From JAVXAG01 sp036660615 (GTDB lineage: Bacteria > Bacillota > Clostridia > Peptostreptococcales > Anaerovoracaceae), in assembly GCA_036660615.1 (NCBI GenBank), contig JAVXAG010000080.1:1-8686 (forward strand): a stretch of 8,686 nucleotides of DNA, read 5' to 3'. The position numbers and the translations under genes were made by a program. Below are positions 1 to 6,605 of this stretch, piece by piece. Each line of letters starts with the position of its first letter. The first letter of the stretch is position 1. A model generated the notes under the pieces. The model did not search any database. It saw only the letters and a list, made by a program, of their open reading frames with translations, and was not told where the DNA came from.

Positions 1-51
1 CTCACTGGCGAGGATTTTTGAGCGATTCTGTGAGCAAATCAGGGAATTAAT
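1..51 (+). repeat. Palindromic intergenic repeat, copy 1
   Basis: All 51 bases are identical to positions 470-520. The conserved right arm GCGATTCTGTGAGCAAAT lies at 22-39. The left arm is cut by the window edge, since copies 2 and 3 start with AATCTG before CTCACTGG. Each unit carries facing TGCTCAC and GTGAGCA arms about 24 nt apart, so it can fold as a stem-loop. No coding role is seen. It could be a REP- or MITE-like element or a protein-binding repeat. Confidence 0.85.
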
Positions 52-79
52 GTTTCAATTAACCCATATTGTTATGGAC

Positions 80-118
80 ATCCCCCGAAAGATTGCGAAA
101 TCCAGATATTTGGGGGAT
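80..118. other. Imperfect hairpin in gene-free region
   Basis: ATCCCCC at 80-86 can pair with GGGGGAT at 112-118, and AAA at 88-90 with TTT at 109-111, with one bulged G. Inside, GATT at 91-94 pairs with AATC at 99-102 around a GCGA tetraloop of the GNRA type. No run of T follows, so a terminator is unlikely. It might be part of a small structured RNA or a degraded element. Confidence 0.4.
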
Positions 119-216
119 TCTTGTTGATTGGGTCAATTTGTATGGTAATATATGTAAAATCAATAGGCATTGTACGAAATCGTTGCCGAATCTAGGATTA
201 AAGCTTTGCGCAAAAC

Positions 217-237
217 TGATAATGAGAATCATTATCA
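217..237. promoter_or_regulatory. Fur box with no evident target gene
   Basis: GATAATGAGAATCATTATC at 218-236 differs at one of 19 positions from the classical Fur box GATAATGATAATCATTATC. With one more base on each side it forms perfect 9-bp arms around GAA. Fur is the iron-dependent ferric uptake repressor. Neither strand has a credible gene start just downstream, and I could not fit a convincing -35/-10 pair across it. It may serve an unrecognised small RNA, a decayed gene, or a gene outside the window. Confidence 0.65.
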
Positions 238-254
238 CTTATCGCTGTAAATAA

Positions 255-347
255 GGCCCGAAAAAAATAAAATCTGAATTTGCTCACAGAATCGCAAAAA
301 ATAGTGTCCCAGTGAGCAGATTTTTCAAAAAAATAGGGTTTTGGGCC
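255..347. repeat. Nested inverted repeat around the inverted copy
   Basis: The outer arms are GGCCCGAAAA (255-264) and TTTTGGGCC (339-347), with one bulged G. The inner arms are AAAATCT plus GCTCAC on the left and GTGAGCAGATTTT on the right, with a 6-nt insertion on the left arm. The whole 93 bp could fold into one long cruciform or RNA hairpin. It is not followed by a clear U-tract, so termination is not favoured. Confidence 0.45.
278..322 (-). repeat. Palindromic intergenic repeat, inverted diverged copy
   Basis: This is the reverse complement of the repeat unit. The 18 bases at 278-295 match the right arm and the 14 bases at 309-322 match the left arm (AATCTGCTCACTGG) exactly. The 13-base centre between them differs from the two direct copies. 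Conserved arms with a diverged centre suggest the arms are what is maintained. The copy sits inside a larger inverted repeat at 255-347. Confidence 0.8.
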
Positions 348-373
348 ATTAGCCGGCAAATCCCCCATCGGTT

Positions 374-391
374 CTGTTGCATTTGCAACAG
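374..391. other. Perfect 18-bp dyad
   Basis: CTGTTGCA and TGCAACAG are perfect 8-bp arms separated by TT. Another perfect palindrome, TATGTCGACATA, lies at 422-433, and TTTGCGCAAA lies at 205-214. The gene-free region is therefore dense in dyads, which may be binding sites or remains of repeated elements. No function can be assigned. Confidence 0.45.
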
Positions 392-463
392 TTTATGCCC
401 ATATATTGGTATCTTTTGTCATATGTCGACATAGCATCCAGTTATTCACAGCCGCTCAGATGG

Positions 464-520
464 AATCTGCTCACTGGCGAGGATTTTTGAGCGATTCTGT
501 GAGCAAATCAGGGAATTAAT
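464..520 (+). repeat. Palindromic intergenic repeat, copy 2
   Basis: This is the only complete direct copy in the window. The left arm AATCTGCTCACTGG is at 464-477 and the right arm GCGATTCTGTGAGCAAAT at 491-508, followed by the tail CAGGGAATTAAT shared with copy 1. Bases 470-520 equal bases 1-51 without a mismatch. The sequence diverges at once after 520, so the right boundary of the unit is sharp. Confidence 0.85.
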
Positions 521-608
521 TTTTTGCTGGAAAAATTAGCGGGTTTTCAACATATCTTGATCTATTTTCTGAAATTAATGTTTTACCATAATCATTCTAA
601 TGACATAA

Positions 609-640
609 TAAAAAGCCCTAACTTCCGCCAAGGCTTTTAT
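609..640 (-). terminator. Terminator of the GNAT gene
   Basis: On the minus strand AAAGCCTTGG can pair with TTAGGGCTTT (including G·T pairs) around a six-base loop, followed by TTTTTAT. It starts about 45 nt after the stop codon of the acetyltransferase gene. The plus strand also ends in a T-rich stretch, so weak action in both directions is possible. Confidence 0.7.
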
Positions 641-683
641 CCAAAACTATTTTTTATCTAAAACTGTTATATCAGTATCCTGC

Positions 684-1223
684 TTATTTTGCGTGAATTT
701 TATCGTAGTATTCAGCTCTAAGCATTGACATTAAGTGAAGATCAACGTATTTACCGTTTTTCTTTCCTGCGTTTCTCATAATACCTTCATATTGGAAACC
801 TACCTTTTGGTAAAGATCAGCAGCAATCTTGTTTCCAGTGAAATGGTCAAGAGTCACTCTTTCCATATGCAAATTAATGAATGCATATTCTAATATCATT
901 CTCAGTGCTTCTTCACCATAACCCTTGCCTCTTTGATCTTTGTCAGCAATGTAAATTCTGGTTATATCCAAAGAATCTTCATTTCTATTTATCCTGCTAA
1001 GATATATTTTTCCAATAGGTATATCGCCTATTTTTGAGACGATAGTAAATTGCATCTTCGATGGGTCCATTCCGTACCTTACAAATTCAGTCACAACATC
1101 TTGATATGACCTTTCTTCGTCTATTGTAAAAAAGCGAGTCACCTCAGGTGTTACTTCCCAATCGGCAAAGTACCTGCAATCTTCAAATATAGTTTCTCTT
1201 AAAAATAAATTTTTCGACTCCAT
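684..1223 (-). CDS. GNAT family N-acetyltransferase, RimJ/RimL-like
   Basis: This is a 179-residue predicted cytoplasmic acetyltransferase, the usual length for the Acetyltransf_3 (RimJ/RimL-like) branch of GNAT. GNAT enzymes transfer acetyl from acetyl-CoA to an amine. The pyrophosphate-binding loop of motif A is visible as QRGKGYG (residues 97-103), after the strand LDITRIYIAD (85-94). Motif B follows with N131, Y138 and the GF pair at 142-143 (NKIAADLYQKVGF). The ATG start is preceded by AGGAGAA at good spacing. The substrate cannot be read from the sequence: ribosomal-protein N-termini, amino acids, polyamines or antibiotics are all possible in this branch. It stands alone, divergent from the lipoprotein gene, with its own promoter and terminator. 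Confidence 0.88.
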   Translation of the reverse strand: MESKNLFLRETIFEDCRYFADWEVTPEVTRFFTIDEERSYQDVVTEFVRYGMDPSKMQFTIVSKIGDIPIGKIYLSRINRNEDSLDITRIYIADKDQRGKGYGEEALRMILEYAFINLHMERVTLDHFTGNKIAADLYQKVGFQYEGIMRNAGKKNGKYVDLHLMSMLRAEYYDKIHAK

Positions 1224-1263
1224 GATTTTTTTCTCCTATGAATTCTCCGTGTTTTATGGTATC

Positions 1264-1269
1264 ATTATA
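1264..1269 (-). promoter_or_regulatory. Probable -10 box of the GNAT gene
   Basis: The minus strand reads TATAAT here, a perfect -10 hexamer that would give a leader of about 33 nt. The -35 region is only T-rich (TTTATT at a spacing of 17) and weak. The box lies inside a dyad, ATCAT-TATAT-ATGAT (1261-1275), which may be chance in such AT-rich DNA. Confidence 0.5.
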
Positions 1270-1276
1270 TATGATT

Positions 1277-1307
1277 TTTACAAGGAAATAAACAGTAAAA
1301 TGATAAT
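1277..1307 (+). promoter_or_regulatory. Possible promoter of the lipoprotein gene
   Basis: TTTACA at 1277-1282 could be a -35 element and GATAAT at 1302-1307 a -10 element, but the 19-nt spacing is long. The gene is preceded by a good ribosome binding site, AAGGGGAA at 1323-1330, 8 nt before the ATG. The 115-nt gap between the divergent genes leaves little other room for a promoter. Confidence 0.35.
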
Positions 1308-1338
1308 ATTTTAAAAATAATAAAGGGGAAACAAAGAA

Positions 1339-2739
1339 ATGAGAAAAGTCACATCATTAATACTAGTAATTGTTATGATTGTTTCTACTTTCTCTCTAAT
1401 GAGTTGTGGGGAAAAAGGAGAAGATTTATCAACAATTATAGAAGATAAAATGCTTGCATATGAAACAGATCTTAACGATTCACTTGGCACACTAAACGAT
1501 AGTATTGCCGTTAGTGATTATTTATATAACTGGGGAAAATCAAAAGGTGTCAAAGTTAAATACGACGAATATCACAATGTCATAATGAGCGTAAAAGCAA
1601 GCGAAGGCTACGAGAACGTAAGCCCAACTGTTGTACAGTGTTCATTTGATCCTAATCGTCTCGAAAATAATGTTACTGCAATTGCTTCTGCGTTGTTTAT
1701 TGCCAAAAATTCCAAGACCAATGGTCCACTAAAAGTAATATTTACTTGTGAACCTGATCGTGATTTTGCTGGCGTATCCAAACTAAGCGATAGCTATTTT
1801 GCCAAAGATACAAAAGTTATTTGCCTTGGTCAATCAACAAAAAAGCTAGTTTCTAACAACAGTAGCGCAATGGCCACATACACCCTGTCACATGATGCAG
1901 ACTATGTGAAACCAAAGAATGACGTTGCTTACAAAATAAAAATTGAAGGCTTAAATGGTGGAATTCCAGATACAAAAATTACTAGCTACCCAAATCCAAT
2001 AAAAGCCTTAGGCGATTTGCTTGCATATTTCAAGACAAATTCATTGATTTATGAGTTGTCCAAATTTAACGGTGGTAGTTCAGCTACAACTTATGCAAAA
2101 GATGCCTCAATGACAGTAGTGATAAATGAAAATGATATAGACAAATTTATTAGTCGCATGGATAATGTCATAGAAACTTTTGAGGATAGTAATAGAGAAG
2201 ATCACGAAAACTTTACCTATACCTACGAAAAAGTAGATACACCAAAAAAAGTTTTGGCCTCAAATGACAATGATAATTTTGTAAGTTTGCTTTATACGAT
2301 TTTAGATGGAGTTTATTACAAAGATGATAACGGTGACATAGTTTCTATTGCCAGCGTTGGCTCAATAAAATTTGCAAAAGGTAAATACACAATTGGAGTT
2401 TCCGCCAACAGTTTGACTGACTCTAACTTAACAGAAATCAGCCAATCATTGGAAACTATTTGTAGCCTTTGCGATGCAAAATATAAGCAGGAATCAACAA
2501 TTAATAAATGGAACAGTCCAGAAGATTCAACCTTTATTACTTCAATCTCTTCCGCATATAGAATGTATTCTGGTGATACAATGGAATTAGTAGATTCAGT
2601 ACCGGCCACTGCCTGCTCTGTAATCCAAGAAAAGCTACCTAACTCACAGATAATTTACATGGGATTGTCGGAGAAAAATAAATTCGATTGCACTGGTACA
2701 ATAATAAAGTATTTAGAATATCTAAATAAGGACAACTAA
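1339..2739 (+). CDS. Secreted lipoprotein with inactive PepD-like (M20) peptidase fold
   Basis: The 466-residue product has a basic, hydrophobic signal peptide ending in the lipobox LMSC (Cys23), so it should be lipid-anchored outside the cell. From about residue 54 it can be followed along aminoacyl-histidine dipeptidase (PepD, M20 family): SDYLYNWGKSKG (59-70), HNVIM (79-83), GYENVSPTVVQ (90-100), LKVIFT (131-136), AYKIKIEGLNGG (197-208), FNGG (243-246), INKWNSPEDS (388-397) and EKLPNSQIIYMG (431-442). By my alignment the metal ligands are replaced: the His of HxD by Ser102, the bridging Asp by Asn110, the metal Glu by Asp140, the later Asp by Gly164 and the C-terminal His by Val421. The general-base Glu becomes Pro139, and the GGHSG His becomes Ile209. 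It is therefore probably not a peptidase but a binding or structural protein. The relationship is inferred from remembered family motifs, not a search. It is a single-gene unit ended by a strong terminator. Confidence 0.8.
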   Translation: MRKVTSLILVIVMIVSTFSLMSCGEKGEDLSTIIEDKMLAYETDLNDSLGTLNDSIAVSDYLYNWGKSKGVKVKYDEYHNVIMSVKASEGYENVSPTVVQCSFDPNRLENNVTAIASALFIAKNSKTNGPLKVIFTCEPDRDFAGVSKLSDSYFAKDTKVICLGQSTKKLVSNNSSAMATYTLSHDADYVKPKNDVAYKIKIEGLNGGIPDTKITSYPNPIKALGDLLAYFKTNSLIYELSKFNGGSSATTYAKDASMTVVINENDIDKFISRMDNVIETFEDSNREDHENFTYTYEKVDTPKKVLASNDNDNFVSLLYTILDGVYYKDDNGDIVSIASVGSIKFAKGKYTIGVSANSLTDSNLTEISQSLETICSLCDAKYKQESTINKWNSPEDSTFITSISSAYRMYSGDTMELVDSVPATACSVIQEKLPNSQIIYMGLSEKNKFDCTGTIIKYLEYLNKDN

Positions 2740-2754
2740 TAACGCTGACCTTTC

Positions 2755-2810
2755 AAAAAAGGAGCAATACACACTGACATTAGTCAATATGTATCTGCTC
2801 CTTATTTTTA
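2755..2810. terminator. Bidirectional terminator between convergent genes
   Basis: AAGGAGCA (2759-2766) pairs with TGCTCCTT (2796-2803), and the stem continues with interruptions through ATACA/TGTAT and TGAC/GTCA to a small loop. On the minus strand it is followed by TTTTTT, ideal for ending the metH operon. On the plus strand it is followed by ATTTTTA, suitable for ending the lipoprotein gene. It lies in the 99-nt gap between the two stop codons. Confidence 0.85.
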
Positions 2811-2838
2811 TCTATTATTATTGGAATGAAAACTGCAT

Positions 2839-5223
2839 TTAGTTTTCCTCAAAAAGTACCTTTTTTGCTACGTCTGTTGACTGTTTAGCATCTTTTACAT
2901 AGAAATCCGCATTAATTTGTTTTGCATATTCATCAGTCAAAACAGCTCCACCAACCATAATTTTACAATTAGGCATTTCTGCCTTAACCAAATTAATAGT
3001 CTGCTCCATTGATTTCAGAGTAGTAGTCATAAGTGCGCTCAAACCGAGAAGGTTTACGTCATTTTTTTTGACAGATTCCAAAATCACTTCAGGTTCAACG
3101 TCTTTACCTAGGTCGATTATTGTAAACCCATAGTTCTCCAGAATCACCTTGACGATGTTTTTTCCTATATCATGAATATCCCCTTTTACCGTTGCAATGA
3201 CTACCTTTCCTTTAGAAACATTTTCTTTATTCCCTGAATGCAATTTTTCTTTGATTACATCAAATGCCACTTGTGCAGTGCTAGCGCATAGCATAAGTTG
3301 TGGAATAAATGATATACCCGTTTCAAAATCTCTACCTGCTTTATCCAAAACAGGAATCAGGGTATTATTGATTATATCCATTGGTTCTCTTGTTTCCAAT
3401 TCTTTTGCTATTATCTCCTTACAGTCTTTTTGTAAACCGTTTTCTATAGCATAAGACAATTTATCCATTTCAACTAAAGTTATTTCTGAATTATATGCTT
3501 GAGTTTCATGGTTTTTCACAACATCTTTGTATTTGAATATATATTCCGTTGCGCCCTTGTCAATGTTCATAATCAAATTATGGACATAAACAGCCTCAAC
3601 CATTTCTATTGCGCCAGGGTTCATAATTGGTAAATCTAGTCCACTGGTTAATGCCATTTGCAAGAAATTGTGATTTATTATTTCTCTGTTTGGTAGTCCA
3701 AATGAAATGTTTGAAACTCCTAAAACAGTTTTTAGTCCTAGTTGGTTTTTAATTTGTGCAATTGCTTCTAAAGTATTTTTTGCATTGTCTTGTTCTGCCG
3801 ATACTGTAAGCGTCAAGCAGTCAATGTATACATCTTCTTTTTTTATACCTAAATCAATAGCCCTATCCAATATTTTTCTAGCAATATCCACACGTTTTCT
3901 AACGGTCTTTGGTATTCCTTCTTGATCTAGTGTAAGACCCACTACTGAAGCGCCGTATTTTTTTACAATAGGAAGTATTGTATTTAGCGACTCTTCCTCT
4001 CCGTTAACAGAATTTACAATTGCTTTACCACTATAAACTCTAAGGGCGGCTTCTATGACTTTTGGGTCGTTTGAATCTATTTGAAGAGGTGTCGTCGTAA
4101 TTCCTTGCAAAGCTTTAACAACTTTTACAATAACCATCTCTTCGTCAATCCCTGGAACACCAACGTTTACATCAAGAATTTGAGCCCCATCTCTTACCTG
4201 ATCAGCAGCCTGTGACAAAATATAATCCATATCACCTGATTTAAGAGCTTCTTTTAGTTTTTTCTTACCAGTAGGATTTATCCTTTCGCCGATAATTCTT
4301 GGTCTATCTATCACAACCGTTTTTTCGGCTGTGCATACTGCTGCCGGAATTTCAGGACATTGCTTCTCATATTTTTTATTGGAAAAACGCTTTGACAATT
4401 CTTCTATAAACTCTGGAGTTGTTCCACAGCATCCACCAATTATTTTTACCCCAAGAGGAATAAGCTTTTCTGTATAGTCCACAAATTCATCTGCTGTCAC
4501 CATGTATTTTCCTTCTTTTGGATCTGGTAAACCTGCATTTGCTTTTACTATAATAGGCAACGTTGTCCATTTTGCAAGTTCTTCTACTAGTGGATACAGT
4601 TCTGCTGGTCCAAGAGAGCAGTTAAAACCTATTGCATCGGCACCAAGGCCTTCTAATGTAAGTGCCATTGATGGAATTCCCGTCCCAGTAAAAGTTCTTC
4701 CGTTTTCCTCAAAGGACATGGTACAAAATACAGGTTTATCTGAGTTTTCTTTTGCTGCAAGTAGCGCAGCTTTCATCTCATAAAGGTCTGTCATTGTTTC
4801 TATCACAATCAAATCAACATCTTTTCCTGCAATCACCAATTCTTTGAACACTTCGTATGCTTCTTCAAAAGGCAATTCACCGTTTGGTTCAAGTAGTTTC
4901 CCAACAGGCCCAATATCAAGACCAATCAAAACATCAGTTCCAGCAGTAGCAATTTTAGCGTTTTCAATAGCTTTTTCTATTAGTTGAACATAAGTGTAAC
5001 CGCTATCTTTTGCTCTATATCGATTTACACCAAAAGTAGTAGCGTAGATTATATCTGCACCTGCTTCAATGTATTTTTTATGTAAGTCAATAATCAATTC
5101 TGGATGAGTGAAATTCAGAGTTTCCGGTAGATTTCCTACTTCAACATCCATCTTTTGAATCTCTGTTCCTACGGCACCATCTAGTATAACAAATTCCTTC
5201 TCTAATAAGTTCCTCACAATCAC
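2839..5223 (-). CDS. metH: Cobalamin-dependent methionine synthase, short form without reactivation domain
   Basis: MetH moves a methyl group from 5-methyltetrahydrofolate through cobalamin to homocysteine, giving methionine. Numbered from GTG 5223 (794 residues), the homocysteine domain spans about 8-285, with zinc cysteines in FNCSLG (Cys202) and GGCCGTT (Cys265, Cys266). The pterin-binding domain spans about 308-560 (IIGERINPTG, 310-319). The B12 cap spans about 580-670. The Rossmann B12 domain follows with DIHDIGKN (682-689; His684 is the lower cobalt ligand), GLSALMTTT (727-735) and VGGA (757-760). The protein stops there, so the roughly 330-residue AdoMet-binding reactivation domain of the 1227-residue E. 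coli enzyme is absent. The frame stays open to GTG 5253, but that start has no Shine-Dalgarno and overlaps metF. GTG 5223 follows AAAGGAGAG, which overlaps the metF stop. GTG 5217 is a close alternative. It is the last gene of the operon. Confidence 0.95.
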   Translation of the reverse strand: MIVRNLLEKEFVILDGAVGTEIQKMDVEVGNLPETLNFTHPELIIDLHKKYIEAGADIIYATTFGVNRYRAKDSGYTYVQLIEKAIENAKIATAGTDVLIGLDIGPVGKLLEPNGELPFEEAYEVFKELVIAGKDVDLIVIETMTDLYEMKAALLAAKENSDKPVFCTMSFEENGRTFTGTGIPSMALTLEGLGADAIGFNCSLGPAELYPLVEELAKWTTLPIIVKANAGLPDPKEGKYMVTADEFVDYTEKLIPLGVKIIGGCCGTTPEFIEELSKRFSNKKYEKQCPEIPAAVCTAEKTVVIDRPRIIGERINPTGKKKLKEALKSGDMDYILSQAADQVRDGAQILDVNVGVPGIDEEMVIVKVVKALQGITTTPLQIDSNDPKVIEAALRVYSGKAIVNSVNGEEESLNTILPIVKKYGASVVGLTLDQEGIPKTVRKRVDIARKILDRAIDLGIKKEDVYIDCLTLTVSAEQDNAKNTLEAIAQIKNQLGLKTVLGVSNISFGLPNREIINHNFLQMALTSGLDLPIMNPGAIEMVEAVYVHNLIMNIDKGATEYIFKYKDVVKNHETQAYNSEITLVEMDKLSYAIENGLQKDCKEIIAKELETREPMDIINNTLIPVLDKAGRDFETGISFIPQLMLCASTAQVAFDVIKEKLHSGNKENVSKGKVVIATVKGDIHDIGKNIVKVILENYGFTIIDLGKDVEPEVILESVKKNDVNLLGLSALMTTTLKSMEQTINLVKAEMPNCKIMVGGAVLTDEYAKQINADFYVKDAKQSTDVAKKVLFEEN

Positions 5224-5226
5224 GCA

Positions 5227-5235
5227 CTCTCCTTT
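5227..5235 (-). promoter_or_regulatory. metH ribosome binding site overlapping the metF stop
   Basis: The minus strand reads AAAGGAGAG, then TGC and GTG. The first two bases of this site are the last two of the metF TAA codon. This favours GTG 5223 (or 5217) as the metH start over GTG 5253, and it suggests that ribosomes ending metF re-initiate on metH, giving coupled synthesis of the two enzymes. Confidence 0.7.
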
Positions 5236-6097
5236 ATAATAATGAACTAACACTTTCGCTTATTTTCTTTGCAATATATGGATTATTCATGGTGTAGAGA
5301 TGCACTCCATCCACTCCATTTGATACAAGGTCAACAATTTGGTTTATAGCATAAGCAATTCCCGCATCCCTCATTGCATCTGGTTTATTCTCATACCTTT
5401 GCATCATCTTTGTAAATTTTGATGGAAGACTAGCACCGCAAAGCGACACCATTCTTTCAATCTGTTTTTTGTTTATCACCGGCATAATTCCGGCTTCTAT
5501 TGGAACTGTTATTCCTGCTATTCTAGCTTTTTCCACGAAATCATAAAAGACATTGTTGTCAAAGAACAATTGTGAAATAAGGTGTTCTGCTCCAGCATCT
5601 ACTTTTTTCTTTAGATTAATAATATCCTCTATTCTATTTTTGCTATCCATATGCCCTTCTGGGTAACAAGCTCCGGATATACCAAAATCGTAATCACTCT
5701 CTTTAATAAATGTAATCAAATCACTAGCGTGTTCAAATTCATCTTTTGGAGCAACTTCAGGAACCAAATCGCCACGAAGTGCAAGAATGTTTTCAACGTT
5801 GTTTTCTCTTAACCTTTTTAATACTTGGTTAACTTCCTCTTTCGTGGAATTTACACAGGTTAAATGGGCTGCTGATTCTATACCATATTTTCCTTTTATT
5901 GCTGATGCAATCTCGCAAGTTGCGTTGTCAGCCAAACTACCACTGGCACCGTATGTAACACTGATAAAATCAGGTTCTAGGCATTTTAATTGGTCCAGTG
6001 TGTTGTATATTGTTTCTATTGAACCGTCTCTCTTTGGAGGAAATACCTCGAATGAAAAAACAGTTTTATCTTGATTAAATAATTGTGAAATTTTCAA
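5234..6097 (-). CDS. metF: Methylenetetrahydrofolate reductase
   Basis: MetF is an FAD enzyme that reduces 5,10-methylenetetrahydrofolate to 5-methyltetrahydrofolate, the methyl donor for the MetH encoded next to it. The 287 residues match the usual length of bacterial MetF. Visible signatures are FSFEVFPPK (14-22, catalytic Glu17), SVTYGASGS (46-54), AHLTC (77-81), ILALRGD (104-110, Asp110 near the flavin), SGACYPEGH (141-149), QLFFDN (176-181) and the C-terminal HLYTMNN (266-272). The start is TTG, one base after the TAA of the upstream gene. No ATG fits, and the protein aligns with the family from this Leu/Met onward. Only a weak GGGA precedes it, so translation is probably coupled to the upstream gene. 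Confidence 0.95.
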   Translation of the reverse strand: MKISQLFNQDKTVFSFEVFPPKRDGSIETIYNTLDQLKCLEPDFISVTYGASGSLADNATCEIASAIKGKYGIESAAHLTCVNSTKEEVNQVLKRLRENNVENILALRGDLVPEVAPKDEFEHASDLITFIKESDYDFGISGACYPEGHMDSKNRIEDIINLKKKVDAGAEHLISQLFFDNNVFYDFVEKARIAGITVPIEAGIMPVINKKQIERMVSLCGASLPSKFTKMMQRYENKPDAMRDAGIAYAINQIVDLVSNGVDGVHLYTMNNPYIAKKISESVSSLL

Positions 6098-6098
6098 A

Positions 6099-6569
6099 TT
6101 AGTTCCCAGCCTTTCCAGTCAAATGTTCTATGGTTAACTCTACTGCGCAAAATCTTGCATCGTCATTTTCTGCATATTTTCTGCCACTTTCAAGATAATC
6201 TTTAGAATATTTTCGAAGTATAACGTCCATTGCCTTCGCCTTTTCTTCTGGGTTTGTCAAAACTCTTGCAGTTCCAAAAGCTATTGCACTTCTGTATAGT
6301 GTATTGAATTTCTCTGGCAAAATATTATCCTGAGTAACAACACAAAATGAAACTCTTGGATTCTTTTTTATTGAATTGATTCTATGGCTTCCGTCAGAAG
6401 TCCCATGAAAATATATCTTCCCATCTTCGTAGGCGAAGCTTATTGGTACTCCATATGGATAATCTTCATCACCATGCACAGATAAAACCCCATGAGTTGC
6501 TTCTCTTAACATTGCCTCTGCTTCTTTATATGATGTCGCATTTTTTTCTGATCTCATTGTTCTGAACAT
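6099..6569 (-). CDS. Pyridoxamine 5'-phosphate oxidase family protein, NimA-like
   Basis: This 156-residue protein belongs to the split-barrel flavin-binding superfamily, in the branch annotated as NimA or 5-nitroimidazole-resistance-like. Typical stretches are YPYGVPISFAYEDGKIYFHG (37-56), IKKNPRVSF (67-75), YRSAIAFGTARVL (92-104) and the C-terminal ELTIEHLTGKAG (144-155). Family members bind FMN, F420 or haem, and many have unknown substrates. A true pyridoxamine phosphate oxidase is unlikely because that family's own C-terminal region is not seen. It is the first gene of the operon, translated from a strong AAGGAGGAG site and followed after one base by metF. Its place in a methionine and folate operon hints at a redox role there, but this is inference, and drug resistance should not be assumed. 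Confidence 0.85.
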   Translation of the reverse strand: MFRTMRSEKNATSYKEAEAMLREATHGVLSVHGDEDYPYGVPISFAYEDGKIYFHGTSDGSHRINSIKKNPRVSFCVVTQDNILPEKFNTLYRSAIAFGTARVLTNPEEKAKAMDVILRKYSKDYLESGRKYAENDDARFCAVELTIEHLTGKAGN

Positions 6570-6586
6570 AATTTTCTCCTCCTTCT

Positions 6587-6597
6587 GGGGAAACCCC
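6587..6597 (-). other. Short hairpin at the predicted 5' end of the met operon mRNA
   Basis: The minus strand reads GGGG-TTT-CCCC, a 4-bp G/C stem. With the predicted transcription start near 6599 it would sit at the very 5' end of the mRNA, just before the Shine-Dalgarno sequence (6577-6585). Such 5'-terminal stems can slow 5'-end-dependent decay. The leader of about 30 nt is too short for a SAM riboswitch or T-box. Confidence 0.4.
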
Positions 6598-6605
6598 TCT
6601 TTATT

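Noticed and set aside
69..254. 61-codon plus-strand reading frame
   Set aside because: No Shine-Dalgarno precedes it, the product resembles no family, and it runs through a hairpin, a palindrome and the Fur box, which points to non-coding DNA.
442..450. TTATTCACA, a DnaA-box-like nonamer
   Set aside because: Only one is seen, with no cluster and no replication gene nearby, so it gives no support for an origin.
1..520. The repeats as a CRISPR array
   Set aside because: There are only three copies, one inverted, with unequal gaps of about 155-230 bp and no cas genes.
5224..5253. GTG 5253 as the metH start
   Set aside because: No ribosome binding site precedes it and it would overlap metF by 20 nt, whereas GTG 5223 has AAAGGAGAG at a workable distance.
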